The notes under the pieces: generated by a model
What the model saw: only the letters and a program-made list of their open reading frames with translations
What the model was told of the DNA's origin: nothing
Databases searched by the model: none
Part shown: piece after piece, positions 1 to 8,236 of the stretch
Position numbering within the stretch: the stretch's first letter is position 1
Layout of the letters: every line of letters begins with the position of its first letter
Program-made: the position numbers and the translations under genes
Assembly: GCF_021531695.1 (NCBI RefSeq)
Contig: NZ_JADYUI010000002.1
Span: 62,001 to 126,000, forward strand
Direction: 5' to 3'
Source of the DNA: Roseburia hominis
GTDB lineage: Bacteria > Bacillota > Clostridia > Lachnospirales > Lachnospiraceae
Length of the DNA: 64,000 nucleotides

Positions 1-157
1 AAAATACTTCTGCTTTTTCTCTAATTTCTTCTATTTTTGCATCCTTATTTCCCTCAAAAAGAATAAGATCTGCCTGTTTCTTTTTTAGCAACGCAAAAGC
101 TGCAATTCCACTTTTCCCGGTTCCAACAACTAAAACTTTCTTCCCTGTAAATTCCAT
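1..157 (-). CDS. murD: MurD, UDP-MurNAc-L-alanine:D-glutamate ligase, N-terminal part only
   Basis: The 5' end of a gene running off the window's left edge. The first 52 residues begin MEFTGKKVLVVGTGKSGIAA, the Rossmann-type N-terminus of MurD, which adds D-glutamate to UDP-MurNAc-L-Ala in the cytoplasm. An AAAAGGAG ribosome site precedes the ATG. It follows mraY by 38 bases on the same strand, the usual dcw order. The rest of the gene cannot be seen. Confidence 0.85.
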   Translation of the reverse strand, partial: MEFTGKKVLVVGTGKSGIAAFALLKKKQADLILFEGNKDAKIEEIREKAEVF

Positions 158-195
158 GTTTTCTCCTTTTGCCCTACCTTCCGGCAATTTTATAT

Positions 196-1149
196 TTATA
201 ATGCAAGCAATGCCACCATGCAAAGAAGCGCAGTAATAATAGAAAATACTGCAACTACCTTTGTTTCAGACCATCCGCCAAGTTCAAAATGATGATGAAT
301 TGGTGCCATACGGAAAATTCGTTTTCCGCCTGTCTTTTTAAAATAAGTGACCTGAATAATAACCGATAAAACTTCAACCAAATAAATAAATCCAACAATC
401 AGAATAAACAACGGCATCTGTAACATATATGCCGTACCTGCAACAAATCCACCGAGTGCCAGAGATCCGGTATCTCCCATAAATACACTTGCCGGATAAA
501 CATTAAATAACAAAAATCCAAGTAACGCCCCGACTACTGCACAGGTAATAGGCTCTATTCCGCTTGCTGTTCCGACTGAAACCACGCTAAAAAAGGTTGC
601 GACCATAATCGTAACACTCGTTGCGAGTCCATCTAAACCATCCGTAAAATTAACTCCATTTACGGTTCCTATGACTGCAAAAAACAATAGTGGAATTGCC
701 ACCCAGCCTAAATCTAAGTATTTTCCATGACTGAATGGAATTAACATCTCAAGAGATACGCCGGAAACTTTCACCATGTATACCGCAAAAATTGCCGTAA
801 CCACAATCTGAAGCAACATTTTCTGCCAGGCTAAAAGTCCATCGGAACGACGTAACACTACTTTTAAATAATCATCTAAAAATCCGATAATTCCAAATCC
901 TACCGTCAGAAATAAAACCGGAATGATTTTCGGATAATCTTTCATATAAAAAATGCAGGTAATAATGACACTAAGCAAAATAATGATTCCGCCCATCGTC
1001 GGAGTTCCCATCTTCTTCTGATGCGATTCCAACTCTTTCCGCTCGGTCTGACCAACCTTTAATCGTTTTAAGACCGGTATGATAAGCGGTGCTAATACTG
1101 CACTGATCACAAACGCTATAAGAACCGGTATAATTGCATGATATAACAT
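196..1149 (-). CDS. mraY: MraY, phospho-N-acetylmuramoyl-pentapeptide transferase
   Basis: Integral membrane enzyme that moves phospho-MurNAc-pentapeptide onto undecaprenyl phosphate to make lipid I. About ten membrane segments are visible, with family motifs FLDDYLK (Mg-binding Asp pair), NFTDGLDGLA, FMGDTGSLALGG and the basic loop PIHHHFE. Length (317 aa) is normal. A GTG three codons upstream is possible, but the ATG at 1149 has GAGGTG six bases before it and is preferred. It sits directly downstream of the interrupted SpoVD-type PBP gene and before murD, so its transcription in vegetative cells may have to cross or bypass the inserted element. Confidence 0.95.
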   Translation of the reverse strand: MLYHAIIPVLIAFVISAVLAPLIIPVLKRLKVGQTERKELESHQKKMGTPTMGGIIILLSVIITCIFYMKDYPKIIPVLFLTVGFGIIGFLDDYLKVVLRRSDGLLAWQKMLLQIVVTAIFAVYMVKVSGVSLEMLIPFSHGKYLDLGWVAIPLLFFAVIGTVNGVNFTDGLDGLATSVTIMVATFFSVVSVGTASGIEPITCAVVGALLGFLLFNVYPASVFMGDTGSLALGGFVAGTAYMLQMPLFILIVGFIYLVEVLSVIIQVTYFKKTGGKRIFRMAPIHHHFELGGWSETKVVAVFSIITALLCMVALLAL

Positions 1150-1219
1150 AACTGACACCTCTTTATTGTACTTTTATCCATATCTATCAAGTATACGTTA
1201 TTTTTTTCTAATGTGCAAG

Positions 1220-1898
1220 TTATTCCACACGTTCTCCTGCATTTTCCGTAACAGTCTGGCCGTCACTTTGTATTCCAAGATAAGGCAGAATATTTTCAAA
1301 AATTTCCTTACAGACCGGAGCTGCAATGGTTCCTCCGTAATAAACACCCTGCGGATTATGAATAATCACAAGACAAAGTACCTTTGGGTCATCTGCCGGT
1401 GCAAAACCCAAAAAAGAAGAGATATATTTATGGGCACTTCGCGGCAAGGTCTGGGAAGTAGCTGTCTTCCCACCTATTCTGTATCCTTCAATTTTAGCTT
1501 TTTTCCCACCTCCGTCCGATACTACTTTTTCCAGCAACATCCGCATCGTTGCCGAAGTCTGCTCACTTACAATGCCATCCACTGTCTGATACTCAAAAGT
1601 TTCTACCGTCTCTTTCTCCTTGTTTTGTACCTCAATCCCAAAATGTGGAGTTACTCTCCTGCCCCCATTTATAATAGAAGAAACCGTTGTTGCAAGTTCT
1701 ATCGGTGTAATCTGAAATGACTGTCCGAAAGACATGGTAGCAAGCTCCACAAGCCCGATGTTATCTAAAGAATGCATGATCGTCGTTGCTTCTCCCGGCA
1801 GATCAATGTTTGTTTTGGAAAGCAAGCCAAATTGCTTAAAATAGCGATAAAAATTATCTACTCCAAGTCTTAATCCCAGTTCTATAAAAACAGGGTTA
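1220..1898 (-). CDS. spoVD: SpoVD-type penicillin-binding protein, 3' part (interrupted gene)
   Basis: C-terminal 225 codons of a class B PBP, beginning at NPVFIELGLRLG. Family landmarks: the second residue block of the transpeptidase domain, TNIDLPGEA, FGQSFQITPIEL, and the triad lysine in GGKTATSQ. The usual KTG is KTA here. No PASTA domain follows. The upstream reading frame runs into element sequence (TTC then NPVF), so this part has no transpeptidase serine and no SxN serine. Joined at 1899-1902 to the 5' part ending at 8233 it gives a protein of about 590 residues. SpoVD builds spore cortex peptidoglycan; assignment to SpoVD rather than a second division PBP rests on gene order behind an intact FtsI-type gene. 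Confidence 0.85.
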
Positions 1899-1902
1899 CA
1901 GG
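1896..1902. repeat. Attachment-site core, left copy (TTACAGG)
   Basis: TTACAGG here and TTGCAGG at 8230-8236 lie in direct orientation at the two ends of the intervening element; CAGG is identical. Recombination within CAGG restores an open PBP frame across the junction. Short imperfect cores of a few bases are usual for large serine recombinases. Confidence 0.8.
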
Positions 1903-1923
1903 TAGTTTTTAAATTCTGTTTTT

Positions 1924-3750
1924 TTACTGCTTTACCAACCATTTCCCCTTATGAGTATTTCCATTTCTCTGATACTCAATCAATCCTTTTTCTTTTAATT
2001 GTTTTACACAGGTATTAACATAGGATTCACTCATTCCTGTCATCGCAGGAATTTCTTTTAACATAGTATCCGGATTTTTCTTCCATATTTCCAGTATTCT
2101 TTCCGTAACCTCTTCTCTTTTTTTTGTGCTATTATTTTTATGTACGTATGGAACAATCATCCGAAAATCGTTCTCATCCCACCTGCTCTTTTTCCCGTTT
2201 ACCGGATCAATTGCAAGAAGTTTCTTCTTATCAAAAATAATTTCCAATGTATGATCGGAATGTACCATGATTTTTTCTATCATAAAAATCATCTCTTTGG
2301 TTTTTGCCTGCTCAATCACCCTTCCTTCTTCTAAAACTTCCCTTATTTTTCCCAGTCTTTTTTCCAATGCATCTTTATTTTTCCCTTCCTCTTTCCTGTC
2401 CGCGATTTTTTTCTCTAAATCTTCTATTTCATGTGATAGTTCACGATTGAACCTTTTAAACTCCATATCTGTAATTACTTCATCCAATAATTTTTGAAAC
2501 AAAATGTTCTTTTTTCGTTTTAACGCTTCTAACTCTCTTTCTTCTTTTCTTCTGTCCCATTTTGCTTCGTCATCCTGAAGTACTTTTCGTATCACCCCGG
2601 ATATTTCCTGTACAACGCCCTCTTCTTTTCCAAATATCACATCATACTGCTTGTTACAGACGTTTCGAATCGCATCGAGCACAACATCCTCCCTAACATT
2701 ACAATTATTACATCCACTCTTCTTTTTTTCTGTTCTTCTACCGTTTTTCATCGCTTTCGAACATTTCCATTCTACCAGGCTGCCAAAACCGGAATCATAT
2801 TTTGTCCGGTAATAGACCGAACCGCACAACGCGCAATATAATTTTCCCGACAATTCATAACGTCCCACCTTCGTCATATCTCTTGTATAATCAACAAAAT
2901 TATTTTTTCCCGTCCTTGTTATTAACATTTGCAAAAATTCTTTGTGATATTCTTTACTTACAATAGGCGGCAGGGCATCTTCCACATAAATCCATTCGCT
3001 TTCCGGTAATTGATATCGCTTTTTTGTATTAAAATCATACTCTGTGGTATGTAAAATCACAGTTCCATGCGCCCTTTGAGAATACAGCATTTTTCGCCAC
3101 TGTGATGCTGTAATCGTTTTGCCGCCTTTTCCGCGAATTCCTTTTTGTTCCATCTTATTCGCAAGGGTATAAAACCCATTTCCCTCTTTTATAATTTCAA
3201 ATGCCTCCCGATATGCTTCCGCTTCTTTCTCGTTAATAACATAGGTATCTTTTCCCGTCTTATCCCATCCAAACATTGGTCTTGTAATATTTAACCCTGA
3301 TTTCTGCATCTGCCTTCTTTTATGGGAATTTTTTATTTTTTTCGACAGTTCTCTGCTAAAGTCTTCTGCTAAAATTGCTTTAATTCCGGTGATTAAGCTG
3401 TCATCCGGTGTATAATATTTATTATCAATGTAAATGTAAAGTTTTTTATGATACAGCGTCAGTTTATCTAAAAACAGATACCAGTCTTTTGCAGAACGCA
3501 TAAGCCTGTCTATGGATTTTATCATGACAATATCAAATTTATCCTGTTCCATATCTTCTAACAATCTTTGATATTCGCTTCTTTTATAGCTTGTCGTGCC
3601 AGATTCCGATTCAATGTACTGCGCAACAACTTCAAATCCCATTGCAATGGCTTTTTCCCTGCTCTCTTGTGCCTGAATACTTAATGCATTCACCTGTGCC
3701 TCTTCTTCCGTGGAACAACGATTGTAAATTGCCACTCTTTGCTGTAACAT
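1924..3750 (-). CDS. Large serine recombinase of the intervening element
   Basis: 608-aa recombinase predicted to cut and rejoin the two attachment cores. The N-terminal resolvase domain has YNRCSTEEE, with the catalytic serine at residue 13, and the arginine motif IDRLMRS. Then come the recombinase domain (about 155-270), a zinc ribbon with CALC and a later CNNC, and a charged coiled coil (about 390-480). An extra C-terminal segment reading like a winged helix (LKEIPAMTGMSESYVNTCV) is less usual and could bind DNA or a partner. The ATG at 3750 overlaps the stop of the 42-codon ORF (TGATG). The gene ends only 22 bases from the attachment core. SpoIVCA of the skin element is the functional comparison. 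Confidence 0.93.
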   Translation of the reverse strand: MLQQRVAIYNRCSTEEEAQVNALSIQAQESREKAIAMGFEVVAQYIESESGTTSYKRSEYQRLLEDMEQDKFDIVMIKSIDRLMRSAKDWYLFLDKLTLYHKKLYIYIDNKYYTPDDSLITGIKAILAEDFSRELSKKIKNSHKRRQMQKSGLNITRPMFGWDKTGKDTYVINEKEAEAYREAFEIIKEGNGFYTLANKMEQKGIRGKGGKTITASQWRKMLYSQRAHGTVILHTTEYDFNTKKRYQLPESEWIYVEDALPPIVSKEYHKEFLQMLITRTGKNNFVDYTRDMTKVGRYELSGKLYCALCGSVYYRTKYDSGFGSLVEWKCSKAMKNGRRTEKKKSGCNNCNVREDVVLDAIRNVCNKQYDVIFGKEEGVVQEISGVIRKVLQDDEAKWDRRKEERELEALKRKKNILFQKLLDEVITDMEFKRFNRELSHEIEDLEKKIADRKEEGKNKDALEKRLGKIREVLEEGRVIEQAKTKEMIFMIEKIMVHSDHTLEIIFDKKKLLAIDPVNGKKSRWDENDFRMIVPYVHKNNSTKKREEVTERILEIWKKNPDTMLKEIPAMTGMSESYVNTCVKQLKEKGLIEYQRNGNTHKGKWLVKQ

Positions 3751-3878
3751 CAAAGGTTCTCCTTATTTTTTGAACTGATAAACATACGAATTTTAAGTTT
3801 TTCCTCTTCCGTAAGAAGCCCCTGCTGTGCCAATATTTCTACAATATTAAGCAATAATCTTCTTCTTTGTGCTCCCAT
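3750..3878 (-). CDS. Small protein translationally coupled to the serine recombinase
   Basis: 42 codons, starting MGAQRRRLLLNIVEILAQQG and followed by LLTEEEKLKIRMFI. A GGTGAG ribosome site precedes the ATG, and the TGA shares a base with the recombinase start (TGATG), so the two are probably translated together. The helix-turn-helix-like 'QQGLLTEEEKLK' pattern resembles short SHOCT-like helices. It could be a directionality or accessory factor for the recombinase; that is inference. No family recognised. Confidence 0.6.
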   Translation of the reverse strand: MGAQRRRLLLNIVEILAQQGLLTEEEKLKIRMFISSKNKENL

Positions 3879-3927
3879 TTTCTCACCATAACTTTGTCTT
3901 TGTTCCTATCCTATGAACGTTTCCACA

Positions 3928-3957
3928 AAAAAATGAGCCAGAACCTGGCCCATTTTT
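3928..3957 (-). terminator. Intrinsic terminator after the DUF4870 gene
   Basis: Hairpin ATGAGCCA/TGGCCCAT at 3933-3953, followed on the minus strand by a run of seven T. It separates the DUF4870/DnaK genes from the recombinase, which therefore needs its own promoter in about 3880-3927. Confidence 0.75.
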
Positions 3958-4006
3958 ATAGGATTCCCACTTAATGCCCTATGCATTCGAAATGGGAAAT
4001 TGTCTA

Positions 4007-4300
4007 TTAAGCGTTTAAAATTTTGATTCCACCTAATATCGGAATTTCTTTTTCCTGATCTTGACAGGCATACACAAACCCGATAACCCAGAAAATAAAA
4101 AGAACCAGACTAAGAACCGGGCTCACAATATGTCCAATCAACGGAATATAGCCGCATACATTAACAATAACATTTGCAATGATTAAAACTAATGACTGAT
4201 TTAAATGGAATTTTGCTCCTTCTCTGTCCCCGGCACAAAAGGCAATCAGCCAGCCGACCAAAGTAAGATAAGCAATTATTCCGGTTGTTTTTCTATCCAT
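4007..4300 (-). CDS. DUF4870-type small membrane protein
   Basis: 97 aa with three hydrophobic segments. The GREDGA-like loop (GDREGAKFHLNQSL) is the hallmark of the DUF4870/Tic20-like family, whose function is not settled. It lies 91 bases downstream of the DnaK gene inside the intervening element and ends at a strong terminator, so it may share the DnaK transcript. Confidence 0.8.
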   Translation of the reverse strand: MDRKTTGIIAYLTLVGWLIAFCAGDREGAKFHLNQSLVLIIANVIVNVCGYIPLIGHIVSPVLSLVLFIFWVIGFVYACQDQEKEIPILGGIKILNA

Positions 4301-4391
4301 TTACTTAAGTTCCTCCAAAAAATAATACTGTGTGCTATAGTGATATAATTATATCATGGTTTCAACGAAAAAGAAATAAAAATATACCTTT

Positions 4392-6170
4392 TTAAGATTC
4401 GTTTCCAAAACGAGCTATCAAAAATGCACTCGATGCTTCCAGCTTTTCTTTCAGACATTTCAGATTATCATATTCCGCCTGACTTACTTTTTCAACCCGT
4501 ATCTTGCCCAGTGCTTTTTCAACTGCGGAACAATCTTTTTTAATCTGTTTCTTTTCCGTTTTTTCAATCTCTTTTCCTGCATTTTTTAGTGCCTGATTTA
4601 CTTTCATAACAAAACGACTGGTTTCCTCTGTAAGAGTCAGGGTATCCCGCCGCAGACTATCCTCACCGGCATACATCTGTGCATCCTGCATTGCCTGGGC
4701 AATCTCTGCATCCGTCATCCTGTCATTTGCCGTTATCGTAATAGACTGTTCCTTTTGTGTATCCAGATTTTTTGCAGAAACTTTCAATATTCCATTGGCA
4801 TCAAGATCAAATGTAACCTCAATCTGAGGTACTCCGGCAGGTGCTTTACGAATCCCCTTTAACTTAAATTTACCAATTGTCTTATTATCCTTCGCCATCG
4901 GTCGTTCTCCTTGAAGAACATGGATTTCAACATTACTCTGATAAGGTGCCGCTGTGGAAAATACTTTTGCAAATCGTGTCGGAAGTGTTGTATTTCTTTC
5001 AATCAATCTCGTTGCAACACCACCCACTGTTTCAATAGACAAACTCATAGGTGTAACATCTAAAAGCAATAACTCTTTGCCTGTTCCGGCCGCCACAAGA
5101 GAATTTCCCTGTAAGGTACTTCCCATAATTGCAGCCCCCATTGCCACACATTCATCCGGGTTTATATTTCTGGAAGGTTCCTTCCCCGTCAGGAATCTTA
5201 CCTTATCCTGAACAGCTGGGACTCTGGTCGAGCCTCCTACGAGTAAGACTCTTCCTAATTCTGATGCTGTAACCCCAGCATCACTTAGTGCACTCTGAAC
5301 CGGAACTGCTGTACGCTCAATCAAATCTCTCACCAGTTCTTCAAACTTTGCTCTGCTCAAATTCATATCCAAATGCACAGGCTCACCCTTTTTTTGCGTC
5401 AAAAAAGGAAGATTAATATTGGTCGTATCCATAGTAGAAAGTTCTTTTTTGGCTTTTTCCGCCGCCTCTTTTACACGCTGATACGCTACGATATCCTTTG
5501 AAATATCTATTTTTTGTTCAGCTTTGAATTGCGAAACAATCCAGTCCGCTATTCTTATATCAAAATCATCTCCACCAAGATGATTATCACCTGCCGTAGC
5601 CAAAACTTCAATGATTCCATCTCCAATTTCAATAACCGAAACATCGAAAGTACCGCCCCCTAAATCATAGACCATAACTTTTTGCGTTTCTCCATGATTT
5701 AATCCATAGGATAAGGCCGCGCTGGTAGGCTCGTTAATAATACGAAGAACATTCAAACCTGCGATCTTCCCAGCATCCTTTGTTGCCTGGCGCTGTGCAT
5801 CATTAAAATATGCCGGAACCGTTATGACCGCATCGGTAACCGCTTCTCCAAGAAAATCCTCTGCATCCTTCTTTAACTGCATCAACACCAGAGCACTGAT
5901 GGTCTGTGGCTTGTAAGTCTTTCCATCAATTTTCACAGTCCAGTCCGTTCCCATATGTCTTTTCACTGAACTTATTGTTCGCTCTGTATTGGTAGCCTGT
6001 TGCCTTTTGGCTGTTTCTCCGATTAGACGTTCCCCGGTTTTTGTAAAAGCAACAATACTGGGTGTTGTCCTTCCACCTGAACCATTCGGTATAATGACCG
6101 GTTCTCCATTTTCAATCGCCGCTACACAGCTGTTTGTTGTTCCAAGATCAATTCCTATGACTCTGCCCAT
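4392..6170 (-). CDS. DnaK-family Hsp70 chaperone carried by the intervening element
   Basis: 592 aa. The ATPase domain opens with [12 protein letters not shown] and contains [14 protein letters not shown] and [12 protein letters not shown]; the substrate-binding domain has [17 protein letters not shown] and NTTLPT. The C-terminal lid is present but lacks a DnaK-type acidic tail. No grpE, dnaJ or hrcA is adjacent, unlike the housekeeping dnaK operon, so it is probably a second Hsp70. A CIRCE operator lies 85 bases upstream, implying HrcA control and heat or stress induction. It could help fold spore or element proteins, or be a cargo paralogue; no substrate can be named. Confidence 0.92.
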   Translation of the reverse strand: MGRVIGIDLGTTNSCVAAIENGEPVIIPNGSGGRTTPSIVAFTKTGERLIGETAKRQQATNTERTISSVKRHMGTDWTVKIDGKTYKPQTISALVLMQLKKDAEDFLGEAVTDAVITVPAYFNDAQRQATKDAGKIAGLNVLRIINEPTSAALSYGLNHGETQKVMVYDLGGGTFDVSVIEIGDGIIEVLATAGDNHLGGDDFDIRIADWIVSQFKAEQKIDISKDIVAYQRVKEAAEKAKKELSTMDTTNINLPFLTQKKGEPVHLDMNLSRAKFEELVRDLIERTAVPVQSALSDAGVTASELGRVLLVGGSTRVPAVQDKVRFLTGKEPSRNINPDECVAMGAAIMGSTLQGNSLVAAGTGKELLLLDVTPMSLSIETVGGVATRLIERNTTLPTRFAKVFSTAAPYQSNVEIHVLQGERPMAKDNKTIGKFKLKGIRKAPAGVPQIEVTFDLDANGILKVSAKNLDTQKEQSITITANDRMTDAEIAQAMQDAQMYAGEDSLRRDTLTLTEETSRFVMKVNQALKNAGKEIEKTEKKQIKKDCSAVEKALGKIRVEKVSQAEYDNLKCLKEKLEASSAFLIARFGNES

Positions 6171-6254
6171 TATTTACCTCCGTCATTTCTAATCTTATTC
6201 ACAAAAAAGTATTCTATAAATTATCAAGGTCACAGCTTTGTTATAGCACCGCTG

Positions 6255-6281
6255 TTAGCACACGTCAACATCGAGTGCTAA
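6255..6281. promoter_or_regulatory. CIRCE operator (HrcA binding site)
   Basis: TTAGCACAC, nine-base spacer, GAGTGCTAA. The consensus is TTAGCACTC-N9-GAGTGCTAA, so only one base differs. It sits just upstream of the element's DnaK gene and marks it as a probable member of the host HrcA heat-shock regulon. Confidence 0.88.
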
Positions 6282-6306
6282 TATTTAATAAAATTTTAAT
6301 GACAAA

Positions 6307-6343
6307 AATAACCCTGTAATCCAAAACAGATTACAGGGTTATT
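6307..6343 (-). terminator. Intrinsic terminator downstream of the element MCP
   Basis: Perfect inverted repeat AATAACCCTGTAATC/GATTACAGGGTTATT with a seven-base loop, followed on the minus strand by TTTTTGTC. It isolates the MCP transcript from the CIRCE/DnaK unit. Confidence 0.85.
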
Positions 6344-6409
6344 TGACGGTTCTTAGCTACTTAGCCCAAATTATTCACAACCACCACACAGCAAGTGAAT
6401 AATTTAGGC

Positions 6410-7903
6410 TTAAATATATTGCTCTAATCCATCCGTTGTATTTTTAATTTCTACAATAGCATCTTTCGCCTTTCTTGCATACTCTAAATTCTGTATGCTC
6501 ATATTACTTGCCTGCTCCGCACTTGCAGTAACCTCTTCGGTCGTAGCAGACAACTGTGAAATACTCTCAACAATCTTATTGTTAGAATCTGACAAATTTG
6601 TGATTCGTTCGTCAATATCGTTAATATTTTTTATCAATTCTATCATATTTGTATTTAACTGTTCAAATGTATCTGCTGCTGAAAGAATCATCTCATTCTG
6701 CTGCTCTGCTGCTGCCACGGAATTCTCAACAGATCCTGTTACTTCATTGGCATTCTGATTCAATTCATCAATAATCTTTGATATTTCTTCGGTTGAGCTT
6801 CTTGTCTGTTCTGCCAGCTGCCGAATCTGATCTGCTACTACCGCAAATCCTTTTCCTGCTTCTCCGGCTCTTGCACTTTCTATGGAAGCATTTAATGCAA
6901 GCAAATTCGTCTGATTTGAAATGTTAAGAATCATACTGGTGATTTCTTCTACTTCTTTTGTTTTATTCTGAAGCCGTCCCATTGCTTCTGTTACCTGCTT
7001 ATTGGTATCCGCAATCATAACTGACTGCTCTTTTAAACTTTCCATAACCTTCAGGTTTTCCTTAATACCTTCATTCGACTCTGTTGCAATGCCGACCATT
7101 TTTTTGGAGCTTTCTCCCGTCAGCGTAATTTCATTTTGAATATCCTGTGTCATATTATTCTGAGCCTCAATATTCTGGGCAGTCAGATTTGTTGCAGAAG
7201 AAATTTCCTGCATACTGTTTGTCACTGTCTCAGTACTCTCTAACAGATTGTCCACCATTCCGGTACTGCGGTCAGATTCTTCCTTTACTGTTTTTGAGAT
7301 AGATACAATCTCATCCATGATGACCTTTTGTGCCCCACTCTGTTCTTCAATATTTCCTAATGCATCATCACTAAATTGCTTTGAAATGGTTCCCACTCTC
7401 GTTAATACATAAAAGATTCCAAGTGTAACTCCAAAGGAACAGAAATCTTGTACCGGTGGAATTCCTCCTGTCGTTTTTGCCCGAACAGCCTCTATTAATA
7501 TGTAGATAACAACATATAATATTACATTTTGTCTATGTGCTTTCCTATCATAATAAGGAATCTGTACTGCCACTACTCCAACCAGCAAAAGTGGTAAAAA
7601 TGTAACATCCGTCAACAGTCCAAATAGTAAAACTTCAAACGCCACCTCAAAAGTAATGGCTGTCTTCAAATGCTTTGTTGACTTGTTTTTAAAAAAGCCA
7701 AAAGAATTCACAAGAGCTGCTCCAATCAATCCAACAACACTCACGATCATACCTGCAATTGAAATTTCACCTGTTTTTCCTTCCATGATTGCAAAAATTA
7801 GTAAGATTAACATTAATGCATCCGAGGAAAGAAGATACAACCGGTTCAATACATAATAACGTTCTTTTTCATCATTAAAACGATATTTCTTTTGTTCACC
7901 CAT
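6410..7903 (-). CDS. Methyl-accepting chemotaxis protein (element cargo)
   Basis: 497 aa. Six N-terminal membrane helices (about 20-175) with only short loops, so there is no periplasmic ligand domain, then a cytoplasmic signalling domain. The conserved hairpin tip is seen as [38 protein letters not shown], given here only as a landmark in two halves: [19 protein letters not shown] and [18 protein letters not shown]. The ATG at 7903 has AAGGAG at better spacing than the ATG two codons upstream. A chromosomal protein of the same design is at 13643-15118. Why a recombinase-excised element carries a receptor is unclear. Confidence 0.9.
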   Translation of the reverse strand: MGEQKKYRFNDEKERYYVLNRLYLLSSDALMLILLIFAIMEGKTGEISIAGMIVSVVGLIGAALVNSFGFFKNKSTKHLKTAITFEVAFEVLLFGLLTDVTFLPLLLVGVVAVQIPYYDRKAHRQNVILYVVIYILIEAVRAKTTGGIPPVQDFCSFGVTLGIFYVLTRVGTISKQFSDDALGNIEEQSGAQKVIMDEIVSISKTVKEESDRSTGMVDNLLESTETVTNSMQEISSATNLTAQNIEAQNNMTQDIQNEITLTGESSKKMVGIATESNEGIKENLKVMESLKEQSVMIADTNKQVTEAMGRLQNKTKEVEEITSMILNISNQTNLLALNASIESARAGEAGKGFAVVADQIRQLAEQTRSSTEEISKIIDELNQNANEVTGSVENSVAAAEQQNEMILSAADTFEQLNTNMIELIKNINDIDERITNLSDSNNKIVESISQLSATTEEVTASAEQASNMSIQNLEYARKAKDAIVEIKNTTDGLEQYI

Positions 7904-8010
7904 TTTCATTTCTCCTTCATATGAATTTTATCTGTATCTTATCCTTAAATGTAGTTACATTATACAACCTGTCTGTAAGTTTTGCCACATTTTCCTATGT
8001 TTTTTATCAA

Positions 8011-8188
8011 AAAATTGTAACAGTTCAGTCACGCCATTCGCAATCTCGCACTTCGTGCTTCAAAGCTTGTTTCACAAGCGGATTGCTCATAACCAGGCGT
8101 TCAGCTCATAACCAATATTGTGTGTTCATCCATGCAAGCATGATTCTCCCACAATATTGGTTATGGCTGAACTGTTACAAAAAATTTT
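8011..8188. repeat. Nested inverted-repeat structure beside the right attachment core
   Basis: A non-coding stretch of over 300 bases between the MCP start and the PBP 5' part, almost entirely foldable. Outer arms TTGTAACAGTTCAG/CTGAACTGTTACAA enclose a three-way-junction pattern (GCAATC 8040-8045 with GATTGC 8081-8086 around two small hairpins). Next is a perfect 16-bp inverted repeat CATAACCAATATTGTG (8107-8122 and 8150-8165). The string CATTCGCAATC recurs at 16271-16281 and, with one change, at 18572-18582, suggesting a family of small dispersed palindromes. It might be a MITE-like repeat, an RNA, or recombinase-guiding DNA. Confidence 0.7.
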
Positions 8189-8229
8189 ATTACAACTTTC
8201 ATTTGAATCATTATTTCACTACTACCTGC

Positions 8230-8236
8230 TTGCAGG
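8230..8236. repeat. Attachment-site core, right copy (TTGCAGG)
   Basis: Direct-repeat partner of 1896-1902. In the PBP frame it encodes the cysteine of MNSC; element sequence then adds six residues (KQVVVK) and a stop, truncating the 5' part. Confidence 0.8.

Larger units (their letters stand above)
1903..8236. mobile_element. 6.3-kb serine-recombinase intervening element inside a SpoVD-type PBP gene
   Basis: The element separates two in-frame halves of one PBP gene. It carries, in the same orientation as its host gene, a large serine recombinase close to one end, a 42-codon coupled ORF, a DUF4870 gene, a DnaK homologue with a CIRCE operator, and a chemotaxis receptor; a strongly structured inverted-repeat stretch lies near the other end. 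Excision between the CAGG cores removes 6,334 bp. There are no phage structural or conjugation genes. Known relatives in design, not sequence, are the skin elements of sigK and other sporulation intervening sequences. Regulated excision is inference; precise reconstruction of the reading frame is seen directly. Confidence 0.85.

Noticed and set aside
1166-1720. Plus-strand open frame of 184 codons over the PBP 3' part
   Set aside because: Antisense to a gene with clear motifs, with no ribosome site and no recognisable domains.
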